Of a stretch of DNA of 64,000 bases, positions 25,787-34,707 are shown in pieces (position 1 is the stretch's first letter; every line of letters starts with the position of its first letter). The stretch is from Nakamurella sp040546275. GTDB lineage: Bacteria > Actinomycetota > Actinomycetes > Mycobacteriales > Nakamurellaceae. Below the pieces are notes generated by a model. That model saw only the letters and a program-made list of their open reading frames with translations, did not search any database and was not told where the DNA came from. The position numbers were made by a program, and so were the translations under genes. The stretch spans positions 151,495-215,494 of the forward strand of contig NZ_JBEPNO010000009.1 of NCBI RefSeq assembly GCF_040546275.1. Direction: 5' to 3'.

Positions 25787-27148
25787 CTAGCGGAGCGACA
25801 GGACAAGCGACGGGTTCTCGAGAATGACGCCGTCGGCGAGCAATTGGTGCTGCAGGGCAGGAACATCCACGTCCCGGAGCGCCAGGTCTCCGGGAAGTGC
25901 CTGCGCAACAGCGGTACCGGCTGCCTGTCCCATCGCAAGGCACTGGGCGATGGAGCGACAGCTGGCATGGGCCTCGTGGGTGGCCGAGAGGCATCGGCCG
26001 GCCACGATCACGTTGGACAGCGCACGCGGGAGGAGGACCCGATACGGGATGTCGTAGGTCCCGGAATCGGGAATGTACTTCCAGACCGTGTCGGTGCCAC
26101 CGGTGTGATCCTCGATCGGTGCGCCGCAGGACGCGATCGAGTCGTCGAAACGCCGTGCCGACAGCACGTCGTCGGCGGTCAGCTGGTACTCGCCGTGGAT
26201 CCGGCGGCTCTCCCGGACGCCGATGTGCATGCCGACGCCGACCAGCTCGGCCGCCTCGTAGCCGGGAATCTTCTCGCGCAGGAAGCGCACGTACTCCCCG
26301 ACCTGCCGCCGGCCCTCCATCTCGGCGCGGGACAGCGCCTGGACATCGGTGGGGTCGATGTTCTCCACCCGAGTCATGTTGGCCAGCGAAACGCCATCCA
26401 CCGGGGTGCGGTGGATGCTGCCCTCCTGCCGCGGGAGGTCGTAGGCGCCAGAGGCTGCGCCCTCTGCCATCCGCGCGAAGAGCTCCTCCTTCGGGAAGGA
26501 ACGCGACCGCTCGGTGTCGACGTTCGCCAGCCGGAAGGTGGTGGTCAGCGCCTGCACCTGCTCACCGGTCTCCGCGCCGTCGAACCCCGCCCCGCCGAAC
26601 GCACAGACGTCGGCGTCGCCGGAGGAGTCGACGACGTACCGGGCGCTCACCCGGGAGAGGCCGTTCTTGTTGGCCACCAGGACACCGGTGATCTGGTCGG
26701 GCCGGTCGCCCTTGATCACGTCGATGACCACCGAGTGGAACAGCACCGGGACTTTCGCCGCCGTCACCAACCCGTCCCAGACGGTCAGCAGCACCTCCGG
26801 GTTGTAGGTGACACCGCCACCCGCGCCATAGGTGTTCGGCCGGATGAACGCAGCCCCGACGGAGGTGAGTGCGTCCACCACCTCGTCACCGATACCGCCG
26901 ACCACCTTGCGGTTCTCGCCCGGTGTGTAGAAGCCGTAGAACGTGTCGAGCACGGCCGTGCCGATCCCGCCGAGGCGGCCGGACTTCTCCAGCAGCAGGA
27001 CGTCGGCACCACCACGCGCGGCTGCGATCGCCGCTGTGCACCCGGCCGACCCACCGCCGACGACCAGCACGTCCACCGAGGCGATCTCGGGAATGGAGAA
27101 CAGGGCGCCGCCGAGGGTGCCGGCCAGCGGGAAATGGTGGCGATTCAT
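25787..27148 (-). CDS. FAD-dependent oxidoreductase (FAD_oxidored family)
   Basis: 453 residues. The dinucleotide fold is VLVVGGGSAGCTAAIAAARG, then LLLEKSGRLGGIGTAVLDTF. The C-terminal FAD ring is GRCLSATHEAHASCRSIAQC. The family resembles FAD_oxidored (PF12831) proteins common in carbohydrate gene clusters, whose substrates are mostly unknown. The start overlaps the stop of the phosphotriesterase-like gene by 4 nt. In this operon it probably oxidises an intermediate derived from the imported sugar. Confidence 0.88.
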   Translation of the reverse strand: MNRHHFPLAGTLGGALFSIPEIASVDVLVVGGGSAGCTAAIAAARGGADVLLLEKSGRLGGIGTAVLDTFYGFYTPGENRKVVGGIGDEVVDALTSVGAAFIRPNTYGAGGGVTYNPEVLLTVWDGLVTAAKVPVLFHSVVIDVIKGDRPDQITGVLVANKNGLSRVSARYVVDSSGDADVCAFGGAGFDGAETGEQVQALTTTFRLANVDTERSRSFPKEELFARMAEGAASGAYDLPRQEGSIHRTPVDGVSLANMTRVENIDPTDVQALSRAEMEGRRQVGEYVRFLREKIPGYEAAELVGVGMHIGVRESRRIHGEYQLTADDVLSARRFDDSIASCGAPIEDHTGGTDTVWKYIPDSGTYDIPYRVLLPRALSNVIVAGRCLSATHEAHASCRSIAQCLAMGQAAGTAVAQALPGDLALRDVDVPALQHQLLADGVILENPSLVLSLR

Positions 27149-28119
27149 GCGGGAACTCCTTCGAGACGCAGGTAGGCGGCCGGGGTGTCGACGAGCAGGG
27201 CATCCACCCCGGCGACGCCGATCCGTCTGACCAGCCGGGGCACGAAGTCGCGGCCCAGCACATCCATGCCGGGGCCGCCGCCGTAGGCGCGCAACGTGTT
27301 CCGCCGGCCGACGTCGGTCCCCAGCATCAGCTTCCCGGCGAAGCCACGCTCGACCATCTCGGCCACCAGATCGAGCAGGGCGCTCTCGGGGCGGTACTTG
27401 ATGCGGCCGACGGTGTCGTAGACCAGAAAAGCGCCACGCTGCATCAGTTCCTCGTGGGCGTCCGGATCGGGGTTGCGATCGAGGTGGGCCAACATCACCC
27501 GGGAGGCCGGCAGGCCACCGGACTCGACGACGTCCAGGATCTGGTGACCGCTGGTGCCGACCTCGGTGTGTACGGCGAGCGGAACACCGGTGAGAACCGC
27601 TGCCTCGACGCAGATCTCGAGGCGCTCCCGCTCGGTGCGGCTGATCAACTGGTAGGACGCACCGGCTTTGATCACACCGGCCCTGGCCGAACTGGTGTCG
27701 CGGAACGGGACGCTCCAGTCGGAGGCGTCCATGCCCTCCTCGATGTCCGAGACCACGGCGCGGAGCAGTTGATCGGCGGTCGCCTGGTAGATCCAGTGAT
27801 CAGCGCGGTAGTGGGCGTCGCGGTGGTACCCGGTCGCCGCCACGATGTGCAGCCCGGTGTCCTGGGCGACCTTCGCCAGCTCGGCCGGACGGCGGCCGAG
27901 ACCGATGGTGGTGAGATCGACCAGGGCGTCGATCCCGGAATCGCGGACCGTCTCCAGCTCCTGGATCGCCTTGCCCAGGTCCTGGAAGTCCTCGCCGGCC
28001 AGCAGCGGGGACGACAGGAAGACGTGCTCGTGGGCATCCGTGCGGCCCAGCTGCGATACGTCGAGATCGCCGGTGACGGTGCGGATCAGGGCTGTAGCCG
28101 TGGTGGCGGGCGTACTCAT
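27145..28119 (-). CDS. Phosphotriesterase-family metal hydrolase (lactonase-like)
   Basis: 324 residues. Amidohydrolase metal ligands can be read in order: TDAHEHVFL (His-x-His), GVIKAGASYQ (carbamylated Lys), LAVHTEVGTSGHQ (His, then His in MLAHLDR) and LGTDVGRR (Asp). Members are often lactonases; a sugar-acid lactone made by the Gfo/Idh enzymes is a reasonable substrate. Its ATG overlaps the SDR stop by 4 nt, so translation is coupled. Phosphotriester hydrolysis itself is not implied. Confidence 0.88.
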   Translation of the reverse strand: MSTPATTATALIRTVTGDLDVSQLGRTDAHEHVFLSSPLLAGEDFQDLGKAIQELETVRDSGIDALVDLTTIGLGRRPAELAKVAQDTGLHIVAATGYHRDAHYRADHWIYQATADQLLRAVVSDIEEGMDASDWSVPFRDTSSARAGVIKAGASYQLISRTERERLEICVEAAVLTGVPLAVHTEVGTSGHQILDVVESGGLPASRVMLAHLDRNPDPDAHEELMQRGAFLVYDTVGRIKYRPESALLDLVAEMVERGFAGKLMLGTDVGRRNTLRAYGGGPGMDVLGRDFVPRLVRRIGVAGVDALLVDTPAAYLRLEGVPA

Positions 28120-28811
28120 CGCAGCGTCCATCCGCCATCGGCGGGGATCTCGGCACCGCTGAGGTCGCCGGCCTCGTCGGACAGCACCCAGCACACCACC
28201 TTCGCCACCGATTCGGCCCGCTGCGCTCCGTGGCTGACCCGTTGCAGTGACTGCAGTCTCGGCCCGAGCTCAGGTGATTCGACGGCGCGTCGGGCCATCG
28301 GGGTGTCGACCACGCCCGGAGACACCAGATTGACCCGGACACCGTCGGCCGCACCGACGTACGCCGAGGACCGGACCAGCGGCAGCAGGGCCGCCTTGGC
28401 GCTGGCATAGGCCACCGTCAGGAACTCGTCGTCGAGGGTCTTCGCGAGGGCCGAGCCGACGACTGCGACCGAGCCTCCGCCACTGGCCGCGAGGGCCGGG
28501 ACGGCCGCACGCAGCAGCCGGAATACCGACTCGTGGTTGACCCGGTGCACTTCCCGCCAGGCCTCGTCGGTGCAGACGCCGATCGGTCCGTCGCCAAGGC
28601 GCCGACCGCTCATCCCGATGGCGTGGACCACTCCATCGAACGTTCCGAGCTCGGCAGTGGCGAATTCGATCGCACGCTCTGCACCACCGGGCTCGGTGAT
28701 GTCGATGGTGTCGCGGTCGACGCCGACGTTCGGGATGCCACGGGCGGTCAGCTCGCGCATGACGGCCGCGCCGATCCCGCCAGTGGCTCCTGCCACCAGC
28801 ACGCCGTTCAC
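28116..28811 (-). CDS. Short-chain dehydrogenase/reductase
   Basis: 231 residues. The cofactor motif is VLVAGATGGIGAAVMRELTA and the catalytic Tyr/Lys are in VAYASAKAALLPLVRSSAYV, with VNLVSPGVVDTPMA after it. The active-site Ser fits GSVAVVGSALAK. The start is GTG 28811, overlapping the SIS gene stop by 4 nt. It should oxidise or reduce a sugar or sugar acid with NAD(P) in the cytosol. Confidence 0.9.
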   Translation of the reverse strand: MNGVLVAGATGGIGAAVMRELTARGIPNVGVDRDTIDITEPGGAERAIEFATAELGTFDGVVHAIGMSGRRLGDGPIGVCTDEAWREVHRVNHESVFRLLRAAVPALAASGGGSVAVVGSALAKTLDDEFLTVAYASAKAALLPLVRSSAYVGAADGVRVNLVSPGVVDTPMARRAVESPELGPRLQSLQRVSHGAQRAESVAKVVCWVLSDEAGDLSGAEIPADGGWTLR

Positions 28812-29581
28812 CTCCGTCTCCGAACGCGCAGGACCGCGGCCGACCGCTCGGCCTGGTCGAGATAGGCATCCTCGAAGAGAGCGTGCGAACGCTCCGCCCC
28901 GACGACGGCCGCACTGGTGAGCACCGACGGCAGTTGTCCACGGCCGGCGAGGATCTGCGCGGTCGAGACCTTCAGCATGTTGACGATCGCGGTGGCCGCG
29001 AGCGTGCTGCCCGGTCCGACCGGTGTCTCGACACCTTTGAGCGTGCAGAGGGAGTCACCGACCGGTGTGCACAGGTCGATGACAAGATCGCTGACGTCGG
29101 AGAGCTTCTGGCCCGAGCTGTGCCGCGGGGTGCTGGCGCCGTACTCCGACATCGAGGTCACGCCGACCACCGGGAGACCGGCCTTCCGCGCGATCATCGC
29201 CAGCTCGATGGCGACCGCGTTCTGGCCGCTCGCGCTGAACAGGATCATGCTCTGCGGCGGCGCCAGTTCGAAGTTGGCCAGGATCGCGTCGGCGAGCCCC
29301 TCGACCTTCTCCAGGAACATGGCCTGGCGCTGCCCGTTGTTGCCCACCACCTGGGTGTGGAAGGTGGTGGACAGCTCGACCAGCGGGTAGAAGCCGGGGA
29401 ACGACCCGTAGCGAGGGAACAGTTCTTCCACCGCGATCCGGGAATGGCCGGTACCGGAGGCGAACATCACCGACCCGACACCGATCGAATCGGCGGCGAT
29501 CTTCGCGGCCTGCTCGATGTTCTCGCCCTGGGTCTGCTCGATCCGGTCCAGGATCTCCCGAGCGCTGCTGAGCCAATTCAT
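28808..29581 (-). CDS. SIS-domain protein (UPF0309-like sugar phosphate binding)
   Basis: 257 residues. The SIS fold is seen in VMFASGTGHSRIAVEELFPR and MILFSASGQNAVAIELAMIA, then KAGLPVVGVTSMSEY. It resembles UPF0309 proteins and the MurNAc/GlcN phosphate isomerase-etherase group. Such domains bind phosphosugars, which fits its place right after a ROK sugar kinase (4-nt overlap). An isomerase or etherase step on the phosphorylated sugar is inferred; no catalytic residue is certain. Confidence 0.88.
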   Translation of the reverse strand: MNWLSSAREILDRIEQTQGENIEQAAKIAADSIGVGSVMFASGTGHSRIAVEELFPRYGSFPGFYPLVELSTTFHTQVVGNNGQRQAMFLEKVEGLADAILANFELAPPQSMILFSASGQNAVAIELAMIARKAGLPVVGVTSMSEYGASTPRHSSGQKLSDVSDLVIDLCTPVGDSLCTLKGVETPVGPGSTLAATAIVNMLKVSTAQILAGRGQLPSVLTSAAVVGAERSHALFEDAYLDQAERSAAVLRVRRRR

Positions 29582-30549
29582 GTCAGTACACCAGTTCCTT
29601 GACTAAGCGGGAATGTGATCGAGCGGGAATGTGACGAGCCGGAATGTGACGAGCGGGCGGCGAGGGCGGCGCCGAGGGCGCCGGCCCGGGAACCGAGCGA
29701 GGAGGCGAGCACCTCCACCTCGCCGAGAAGCAGCCGACGATCGGCCAACCGGTCACGGCACCGCTGCCGGTAGCCGTCGAGTTCGTCGGCCACCGCCCCA
29801 CCGACGACGACGGTGCGGGCCCCGGTGTAGGCGCAGACGGAGGAGATTCCGACGGCGAAGGCGTCGTAGGCCTGCTCCAGCACCCGTTCCGCCACCGGGT
29901 TGTGCTCGGCCTCCCGCGCCAGCAACGGCAGCGCGTCCGGGCCGTCGACCACCGTGACACCGCGTAGTTGCGCCCGGGCCAGGACGTAGGCGCCGCCGGC
30001 GTAGGCCTCGACGCAGCCGGCGCTGCCGCAACCGCACCGCTCACCGTCGATCACCGCTGTGAGATGACCTACCTCGCCGAAGTTGTCGCGGCCGGAGCTG
30101 ACGACCTTGCCACCGACCACCACCGCGCCACCGATGCCGGTGCCGATGGTGGCGAACAGGACGTCGCTGCGGCCGTGCGCGGCTCCAAGTTCCAGTTCTG
30201 CGACGGCGAAAGCTCTGGCGTCGTTGAGCAGGACCGGTGTGCTATCGATCCGGTTGGCCAGGTAGGCGCGCACCGCGAACCCGGACCACTCGCCGGATAC
30301 GTTGGGCAACAACGTGATCGTGTCGCGCTCCGGACTGAGGTGCCCGGGGACGGCGATGCCGACGCCTTCCACCGGGCCGCCTCCGGCCATGCGTTCCTGG
30401 CAGAGCGCCGCGATCGCCTCGGTCACCGCGAGATGCCCGGTGGTCGGCGTGCGGACCTTCCCGGAGGCGATGCTCCGGCCGTCATCGGAGAGGAGCTCCC
30501 ACTTGATGTAGGTGCCACCGAGGTCGATGCCGAGCCAGGACCCGGACAT
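29578..30549 (-). CDS. ROK family sugar kinase
   Basis: 323 residues. ATP loop WLGIDLGGTYIKWELLS, second phosphate site FATIGTGIGGAVVVGGKVVS, catalytic Asp in VLLNDARAFAVAE, and the Zn-binding cluster GERCGCGSAGCVEAY with the GH dyad in FGEVGHLTAV. There is no N-terminal helix-turn-helix, so it is a kinase rather than a ROK repressor. It would phosphorylate the imported sugar. The ATG shares one base with the stop of the second Gfo/Idh gene. The C-terminus carries a short tandem repeat. Confidence 0.92.
   Translation of the reverse strand: MSGSWLGIDLGGTYIKWELLSDDGRSIASGKVRTPTTGHLAVTEAIAALCQERMAGGGPVEGVGIAVPGHLSPERDTITLLPNVSGEWSGFAVRAYLANRIDSTPVLLNDARAFAVAELELGAAHGRSDVLFATIGTGIGGAVVVGGKVVSSGRDNFGEVGHLTAVIDGERCGCGSAGCVEAYAGGAYVLARAQLRGVTVVDGPDALPLLAREAEHNPVAERVLEQAYDAFAVGISSVCAYTGARTVVVGGAVADELDGYRQRCRDRLADRRLLLGEVEVLASSLGSRAGALGAALAARSSHSGSSHSRSITFPLSQGTGVLT
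29606..29657 (-). repeat. Short tandem repeat at the 3' end of the ROK gene
   Basis: Units of 15-16 bp (AGCGGGAATGTGACG and variants) start at 29606, 29622 and 29637, with a partial fourth. The change from 16 to 15 bp shifts phase, so the last 20 residues (Ser/His-rich) differ between units. This looks like slippage at the tail of the gene. Confidence 0.7.
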
Positions 30550-31673
30550 CAACGGTCGGCGGAGTTCACGGTGCGCGGGTCGACGCTGCTGCGAAGCCGG
30601 TCCGACTGCAATGCGGCGTAGCAGAGCTGCAGTCCCGCAAGGGCCGTGCCGGCCTCGTTGGACGGCACCGTGCCTTCCTCCAGCGATCGCAGGAGGACGC
30701 CCATGCTGCCGTGCATGCCGTTCGCGAACCACGAGCCCTGCAGGTCGACGGTCTCGGTGCCGCGGTCGGTGAAGAGGTTGACCGAGCTGCTACCCAGGTA
30801 TTCGTCGCTGCTGTTGTAGAGCACGCCCTTCGTCCCCTCGACGCGGTAGCCGGCCCACTCCTGCAGGTGACTGCTGCCCCGGAAGGTCACCGACGCCTGG
30901 GCATCCGGAAACTCGATGAGGGCATAGGCGTTGGTCGGCACGGAGATCACCGAGTTGGAGACCGACTTCGTCCGCGCCGTCACCTCGGTCGCCTCCTTGC
31001 CGGAGAACACCTGGGCGACCATGTCGAACCAATGGATGCCGTAGTCGAAGAGGATCAGTTCCTGCATCGTCGAGAAGATCGCGTTGTCGGCGACGACCTC
31101 GTCGTGCGGCCAGTACACCCAGAAATCGGCCGACAGCACGTCGCCGATCAGTCCGGACCTGATGGCGGACAACAGATAGGCGAAATGTGGTGTCCAGCGG
31201 CCGTTCTGGTTGACGGCGAGGGTCCGGTCGTTGGCCTTGGCGTACTCCACCAGGCTGCGGCCCTCGGAGATCTCCCGGACGAAGGGCTTCTGGCTCAGGA
31301 CGTTCTTGCCGTGGTCGAGGGCGGCGCGCACGAGATCCGGGCGCACGTCGACGTGGGTGGCGATGTCGACGACGTCGATGTCGTCCCGCGCGAGCATCTC
31401 GAGGTGGTCGGTGTAGACATCGGCCGCCGGGAAGAACTCCTGCTGCCGCTCGACAGCCCGGTCGCGGACGATGTCGCACAGGGCGACCACCGAGTATCCG
31501 GCCTCCTTGTAGGCCGCCAGGTGCCAGGCGGAGATGCCGCCACAACCGATGACGGCGATCCGAGCGGACTTCACTGCCGGGTCGACCGGCAGGTACTGGA
31601 CGCCGGCCGCCGTCAGGTCGGGGGCTGCCCGGTCGGGGGAGACCTCTGCGGGGGCTGCCAGGTCGGAGGTCAT
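30549..31673 (-). CDS. Gfo/Idh/MocA family oxidoreductase
   Basis: 374 residues. After a 37-residue flexible lead comes ARIAVIGCGGISAWHLAAYK, the NAD(P) fold. LSQKPFVREISEG carries a Gln-Lys-Pro in place of the usual Glu-Lys-Pro, keeping the catalytic Lys. GIHWFDMVAQVFSG holds the active-site Asp/His helix. Two Gfo/Idh genes in tandem suggest oxidation followed by a second oxidation or epimerisation of the same sugar. ATG overlaps the upstream stop by 4 nt. Confidence 0.9.
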   Translation of the reverse strand: MTSDLAAPAEVSPDRAAPDLTAAGVQYLPVDPAVKSARIAVIGCGGISAWHLAAYKEAGYSVVALCDIVRDRAVERQQEFFPAADVYTDHLEMLARDDIDVVDIATHVDVRPDLVRAALDHGKNVLSQKPFVREISEGRSLVEYAKANDRTLAVNQNGRWTPHFAYLLSAIRSGLIGDVLSADFWVYWPHDEVVADNAIFSTMQELILFDYGIHWFDMVAQVFSGKEATEVTARTKSVSNSVISVPTNAYALIEFPDAQASVTFRGSSHLQEWAGYRVEGTKGVLYNSSDEYLGSSSVNLFTDRGTETVDLQGSWFANGMHGSMGVLLRSLEEGTVPSNEAGTALAGLQLCYAALQSDRLRSSVDPRTVNSADR

Positions 31674-32818
31674 GCGATCTTCCCTTCGGCGAAAGCGTTG
31701 CGGTCTGCGGTGCCGGTACTGCCCAGGGGGGTGGCGCTGCCCAGGAGTTCGGTGATGCGACCGGACGACACGGCAAGGACGGCGGTGTCGACGATCTGCT
31801 GCCCCTTGCGGGAGACCTCCTTGCTGGACGGGCCGCTGGGTTGCGATCCGGTGTCCAGGCAGTGCAGGACGTGCGCAAGGGCCCCGGTCTGGTCCGGCCG
31901 GGCCTCGTCGACCGGAACGGCGACGGGCTCCGGATGGGCGGTCGTCTGCACGTGCACGGCGGGCGCGAAGTCGCGGCTGGTGATGGTGCCCTCGGTGCCG
32001 ACCACCACGAACCCACAGGCCGGCGCCGGCTGGATCGTCCAGGGGTCGGAGAACGTGCCCCACTTGGTCTGGAACGTCGAGAGGCCGGAGGGGTAGGACG
32101 CGGTGACGACCGACTGCTCGTCCACCCGCAGGCCCACCGGACCCCAGGTCTGGGCCGTGATCCTGTCGGGCATCTCGCCATCGCGGAACCAGCTGGCCAG
32201 CGTCGAGCCGTAGCCGAGATAGTCCAGCAGCGATCCGCCACCGAACTCCGGCGAGTACCACCAGGACGCCGACTTCTTCTCCAGGCTGGCCTTGCCGAGA
32301 TCCTTCTTGCCGTGCTCGTGTTCCAGCGGGCCGCGGTTGCCGTCGTAGTAGTGCACCTCGATGACGTCGCCGATCATGCCCTCCGCGATCAACCGCTGCG
32401 TGGTGAAGTGGGCCGGGTACCAGGCCAGCGGCCAGTTGACGGCCAGCAGGGTGTCGTTGCTGTCGGCGGCGTTGATCATGCGATCGGCGTCCTCGAGCGT
32501 CAGCGCGAATGGCTTCTCCAGGATGACGTGGATACCCCGTGGTGCAAGAAGTTCCACCAATTCGGTGTGTTCCCCGGTGGTGGAGCAAACGATTGCAATC
32601 TGCGGGTCCGCCTGGTCGATCAGGTGGTTCAGATCTTCGTAGCGTACATCGGTCGGTACATTCAGGTCATCGGAGACGGCGTCGCGACGGGCCGTCTCCG
32701 TGTCCCACACACCGACGAGTTGTGCGGCGGGCTGACCCATGATTTGTTTGATCTGATCACCGGCGTGCATGTGAGCGAATCCGATCACGGCGACGCGGTA
32801 CGCGGCTTTCTCAGCCAT
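31670..32818 (-). CDS. Gfo/Idh/MocA family oxidoreductase, first gene of the sugar operon
   Basis: 382 residues. RVAVIGFAHMHAGDQIKQIM has a His-Met-His version of the Gly-rich loop seen in a subgroup of the family. ILEKPFALTLEDADRMINAA contains the classical EKP Lys. A strong AAGGAG lies 5 nt before the ATG, as expected for the lead gene. It faces the SorC gene across 138 bp with an operator palindrome. It oxidises a sugar or cyclitol with NAD(P); the exact one is unknown. Confidence 0.9.
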   Translation of the reverse strand: MAEKAAYRVAVIGFAHMHAGDQIKQIMGQPAAQLVGVWDTETARRDAVSDDLNVPTDVRYEDLNHLIDQADPQIAIVCSTTGEHTELVELLAPRGIHVILEKPFALTLEDADRMINAADSNDTLLAVNWPLAWYPAHFTTQRLIAEGMIGDVIEVHYYDGNRGPLEHEHGKKDLGKASLEKKSASWWYSPEFGGGSLLDYLGYGSTLASWFRDGEMPDRITAQTWGPVGLRVDEQSVVTASYPSGLSTFQTKWGTFSDPWTIQPAPACGFVVVGTEGTITSRDFAPAVHVQTTAHPEPVAVPVDEARPDQTGALAHVLHCLDTGSQPSGPSSKEVSRKGQQIVDTAVLAVSSGRITELLGSATPLGSTGTADRNAFAEGKIA

Positions 32819-32912
32819 GTGACTCCTTTGTCCGAACCTGATGCTTCGTCTGTGAGGGCAATCTGTCGGCGAACTGGTCTGCCGGCCGACTCCTGTTGCT
32901 TCTCTGCTCGTT

Positions 32913-32933
32913 TGAGCGTTAGTATTGCGCTCA
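32913..32933. promoter_or_regulatory. Operator palindrome between the sugar operon and SorC
   Basis: TGAGCG, 9-nt spacer, CGCTCA, a perfect inverted repeat 23 nt upstream of the SorC start. It is well placed to regulate both directions. SorC proteins bind such palindromes; this pairing is inferred. Confidence 0.5.
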
Positions 32934-32956
32934 TCTGATAGAGGGAGTGTTGCACG

Positions 32957-33973
32957 ATGCCTTTGGACCAGTCAACCCCCGAGCCACCCATCGACTTCGA
33001 CGAGGAACTTGCTGCGACCGTCAGCCGGTTGTTCTGGCTCGAGGACCGGTCGAAGACCGAGATCGCCGATGAGTTCGGGCTTTCGCGGTTCAAGGTCGCG
33101 AGAATCCTGGACGACGCCCGGCGGTACGGGATCGCCCGGATCGAGATCGTCGAACCCACCGAGCGCATCGGGCGGCTGGCCGGGCAGGTGCGGGAGGCCT
33201 ACGGCCTGACGGATGTGCGGCTGTCCGTCCGACCGATCACCACCTCCGGCGGACTCGCCGAACTCGGCGCGGTCGCCGCGTCGTTCCTGTCGGAGCGGAT
33301 CCGGCCCGGAATGGTGCTGGGGCTGGGTTGGGGCAGCACCATGGCCGAGGTCGTCGCCCACCTGGCACCCGGCGGACCGGCGGACGTGGTGCAGCTGGCC
33401 GGCGGGTTCGCCAGCTCGGACGACGACTTCAACGGCAACCAGCTCGTCATGGCGGCCAGCGCCGTCCTCGGCGGCAACCCGTATCTGCTGCATGCGCCGG
33501 CGCTGGTGTCCTCGGTCGAGGCCCGCACCGTCCTACGTGCCGACGAGACGATCGCGAGAACCGTTGCCAAGTATCAGGAACTGGCGGCCATCGTCACCGG
33601 AATCGGCGTGTGGAAGGCGCACTCGAGCTCCGCGCTGTATCGCGGGAACGTATTGAGCGCCTCGGTCCATGCCGAGCTGCGCAAGTGGGATGTGGTCGGC
33701 GACACCTGTTGTCATTTCATCGACGCCCACGGTACGGTGATCGCCGCCCTGGAGGGACGCGTCACCGGTATCTCGGTGACCGAGATCCGCAGTACGCCAG
33801 TGCGTGTCGCAGTCGCCGGTGGCGCGGACAAGCTGGCGCCGATCCGGGCTGCGCTGGCCAGCGGCCTGCCCAACGTCCTCATCACCGACCTGAGCACCGC
33901 CCGCGCGTTGCTGGCCACCGGGATCGACAGAGACGGACGGAAAGACAGAGACGGAGGGTTGAACCATGGTTGA
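32957..33973 (+). CDS. SorC/DeoR-type sugar-responsive transcriptional regulator
   Basis: 338 residues. The helix-turn-helix is at about 20-65 (RSKTEIADEFGLSRFKVARI, then LDDARRYGIARIEI). The C-terminal sugar-phosphate domain has LGLGWGSTMAEVVAHLAPGG and GVWKAHSSSALYRG. SorC regulators sense phosphorylated sugars, which fits the ROK kinase in the facing operon. The last 8 nt overlap the KDPG aldolase gene, so regulator and aldolase are co-transcribed. Confidence 0.92.
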   Translation: MPLDQSTPEPPIDFDEELAATVSRLFWLEDRSKTEIADEFGLSRFKVARILDDARRYGIARIEIVEPTERIGRLAGQVREAYGLTDVRLSVRPITTSGGLAELGAVAASFLSERIRPGMVLGLGWGSTMAEVVAHLAPGGPADVVQLAGGFASSDDDFNGNQLVMAASAVLGGNPYLLHAPALVSSVEARTVLRADETIARTVAKYQELAAIVTGIGVWKAHSSSALYRGNVLSASVHAELRKWDVVGDTCCHFIDAHGTVIAALEGRVTGISVTEIRSTPVRVAVAGGADKLAPIRAALASGLPNVLITDLSTARALLATGIDRDGRKDRDGGLNHG

Positions 33974-34601
33974 GGTCCTGCAGTCGGTGCTGACCAGGCT
34001 GGAGACGGCACGGATCGTTCCGGTGGTGGTGATCGACGATGCCGGCATGGCCGCCGACGTGGCGGACGCTCTGGTAGCCGGCGGAATCCATTGCGCTGAA
34101 ATCACCTTGCGGACGAGTGCCGGCCTGGCTTCGATGGCCGCCATCTCCGGCCGGGACGATTTCACCCTCGGAGCGGGCACGGTCCTGACACCGGAACAGG
34201 TGGACGCCTGCGCCGACGCCGGCGCCGAGTTCATCGTCAGTCCGGGCTTCGACGAGTCGGTCGTCCGACGGGCGCAGGAACGCGGAATCGTGGCGCTACC
34301 GGGCATCGCGACAGCGACCGAACTGCAGTGGGCGCTACGGGCCGGTCTCGACGCGGTGAAGTTCTTCCCCGCCGATCGTCTGGGTGGCCTGGCCGGCATC
34401 TCCGCTCTGGCCGCCCCGTTCCCCGCGGTCCGGTTCCTGCCCAGCGGCGGAGTGGGGGTCGGCAACGTCGTCGACTACCTCGCGCACCCATCGGTCTTCG
34501 CCGTCGGCGGCAGTTGGATGGTCCCCCGCGCCGCCATCGCCGACCGTGACTTCGCGCTGATTGCGAGGCTGAGCGCGGAGGCCGCAACTCTCGTGCGCTG
34601 A
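33966..34601 (+). CDS. eda: KDPG/KHG-type 2-dehydro-3-deoxy-phosphogluconate aldolase
   Basis: 211 residues, normal size. The Schiff-base Lys is in LDAVKFFPADRLGGLAGI, the general acid Glu in HCAEITLRTSAG, and the phosphate-binding loop is LPSGGVGVGNVVDYL. It cleaves KDPG or a stereoisomer to pyruvate and a three-carbon aldehyde phosphate. It overlaps the SorC gene by 8 nt and faces the sugar operon, so it is a good candidate for the last step there. A 6-phosphogluconate dehydratase is not seen in the window, so the exact substrate isomer is open. Confidence 0.88.
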   Translation: MVEVLQSVLTRLETARIVPVVVIDDAGMAADVADALVAGGIHCAEITLRTSAGLASMAAISGRDDFTLGAGTVLTPEQVDACADAGAEFIVSPGFDESVVRRAQERGIVALPGIATATELQWALRAGLDAVKFFPADRLGGLAGISALAAPFPAVRFLPSGGVGVGNVVDYLAHPSVFAVGGSWMVPRAAIADRDFALIARLSAEAATLVR

Positions 34602-34707
34602 GGAAGCTCACGGATTGCAATTAGTCGTGATCAAAGCGTGATGTTTTCTAGAGTGACGCTTCGGCAGACCGGCCGTCTTCCCTACAACGGGCTCAAGCAG
34701 ACGGGCC

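Noticed and set aside
27145..28119. Organophosphate-degrading phosphotriesterase
   Set aside because: The fold and ligands are shared by lactonases, and the sugar-operon setting favours a lactone substrate.
29578..30549. ROK repressor
   Set aside because: No N-terminal helix-turn-helix; the ATP-binding motif begins within ten residues of the start, as in kinases.
22659..34601. Standard Entner-Doudoroff operon
   Set aside because: Only the aldolase fits. There is no 6-phosphogluconate dehydratase or glucose-6-phosphate dehydrogenase.
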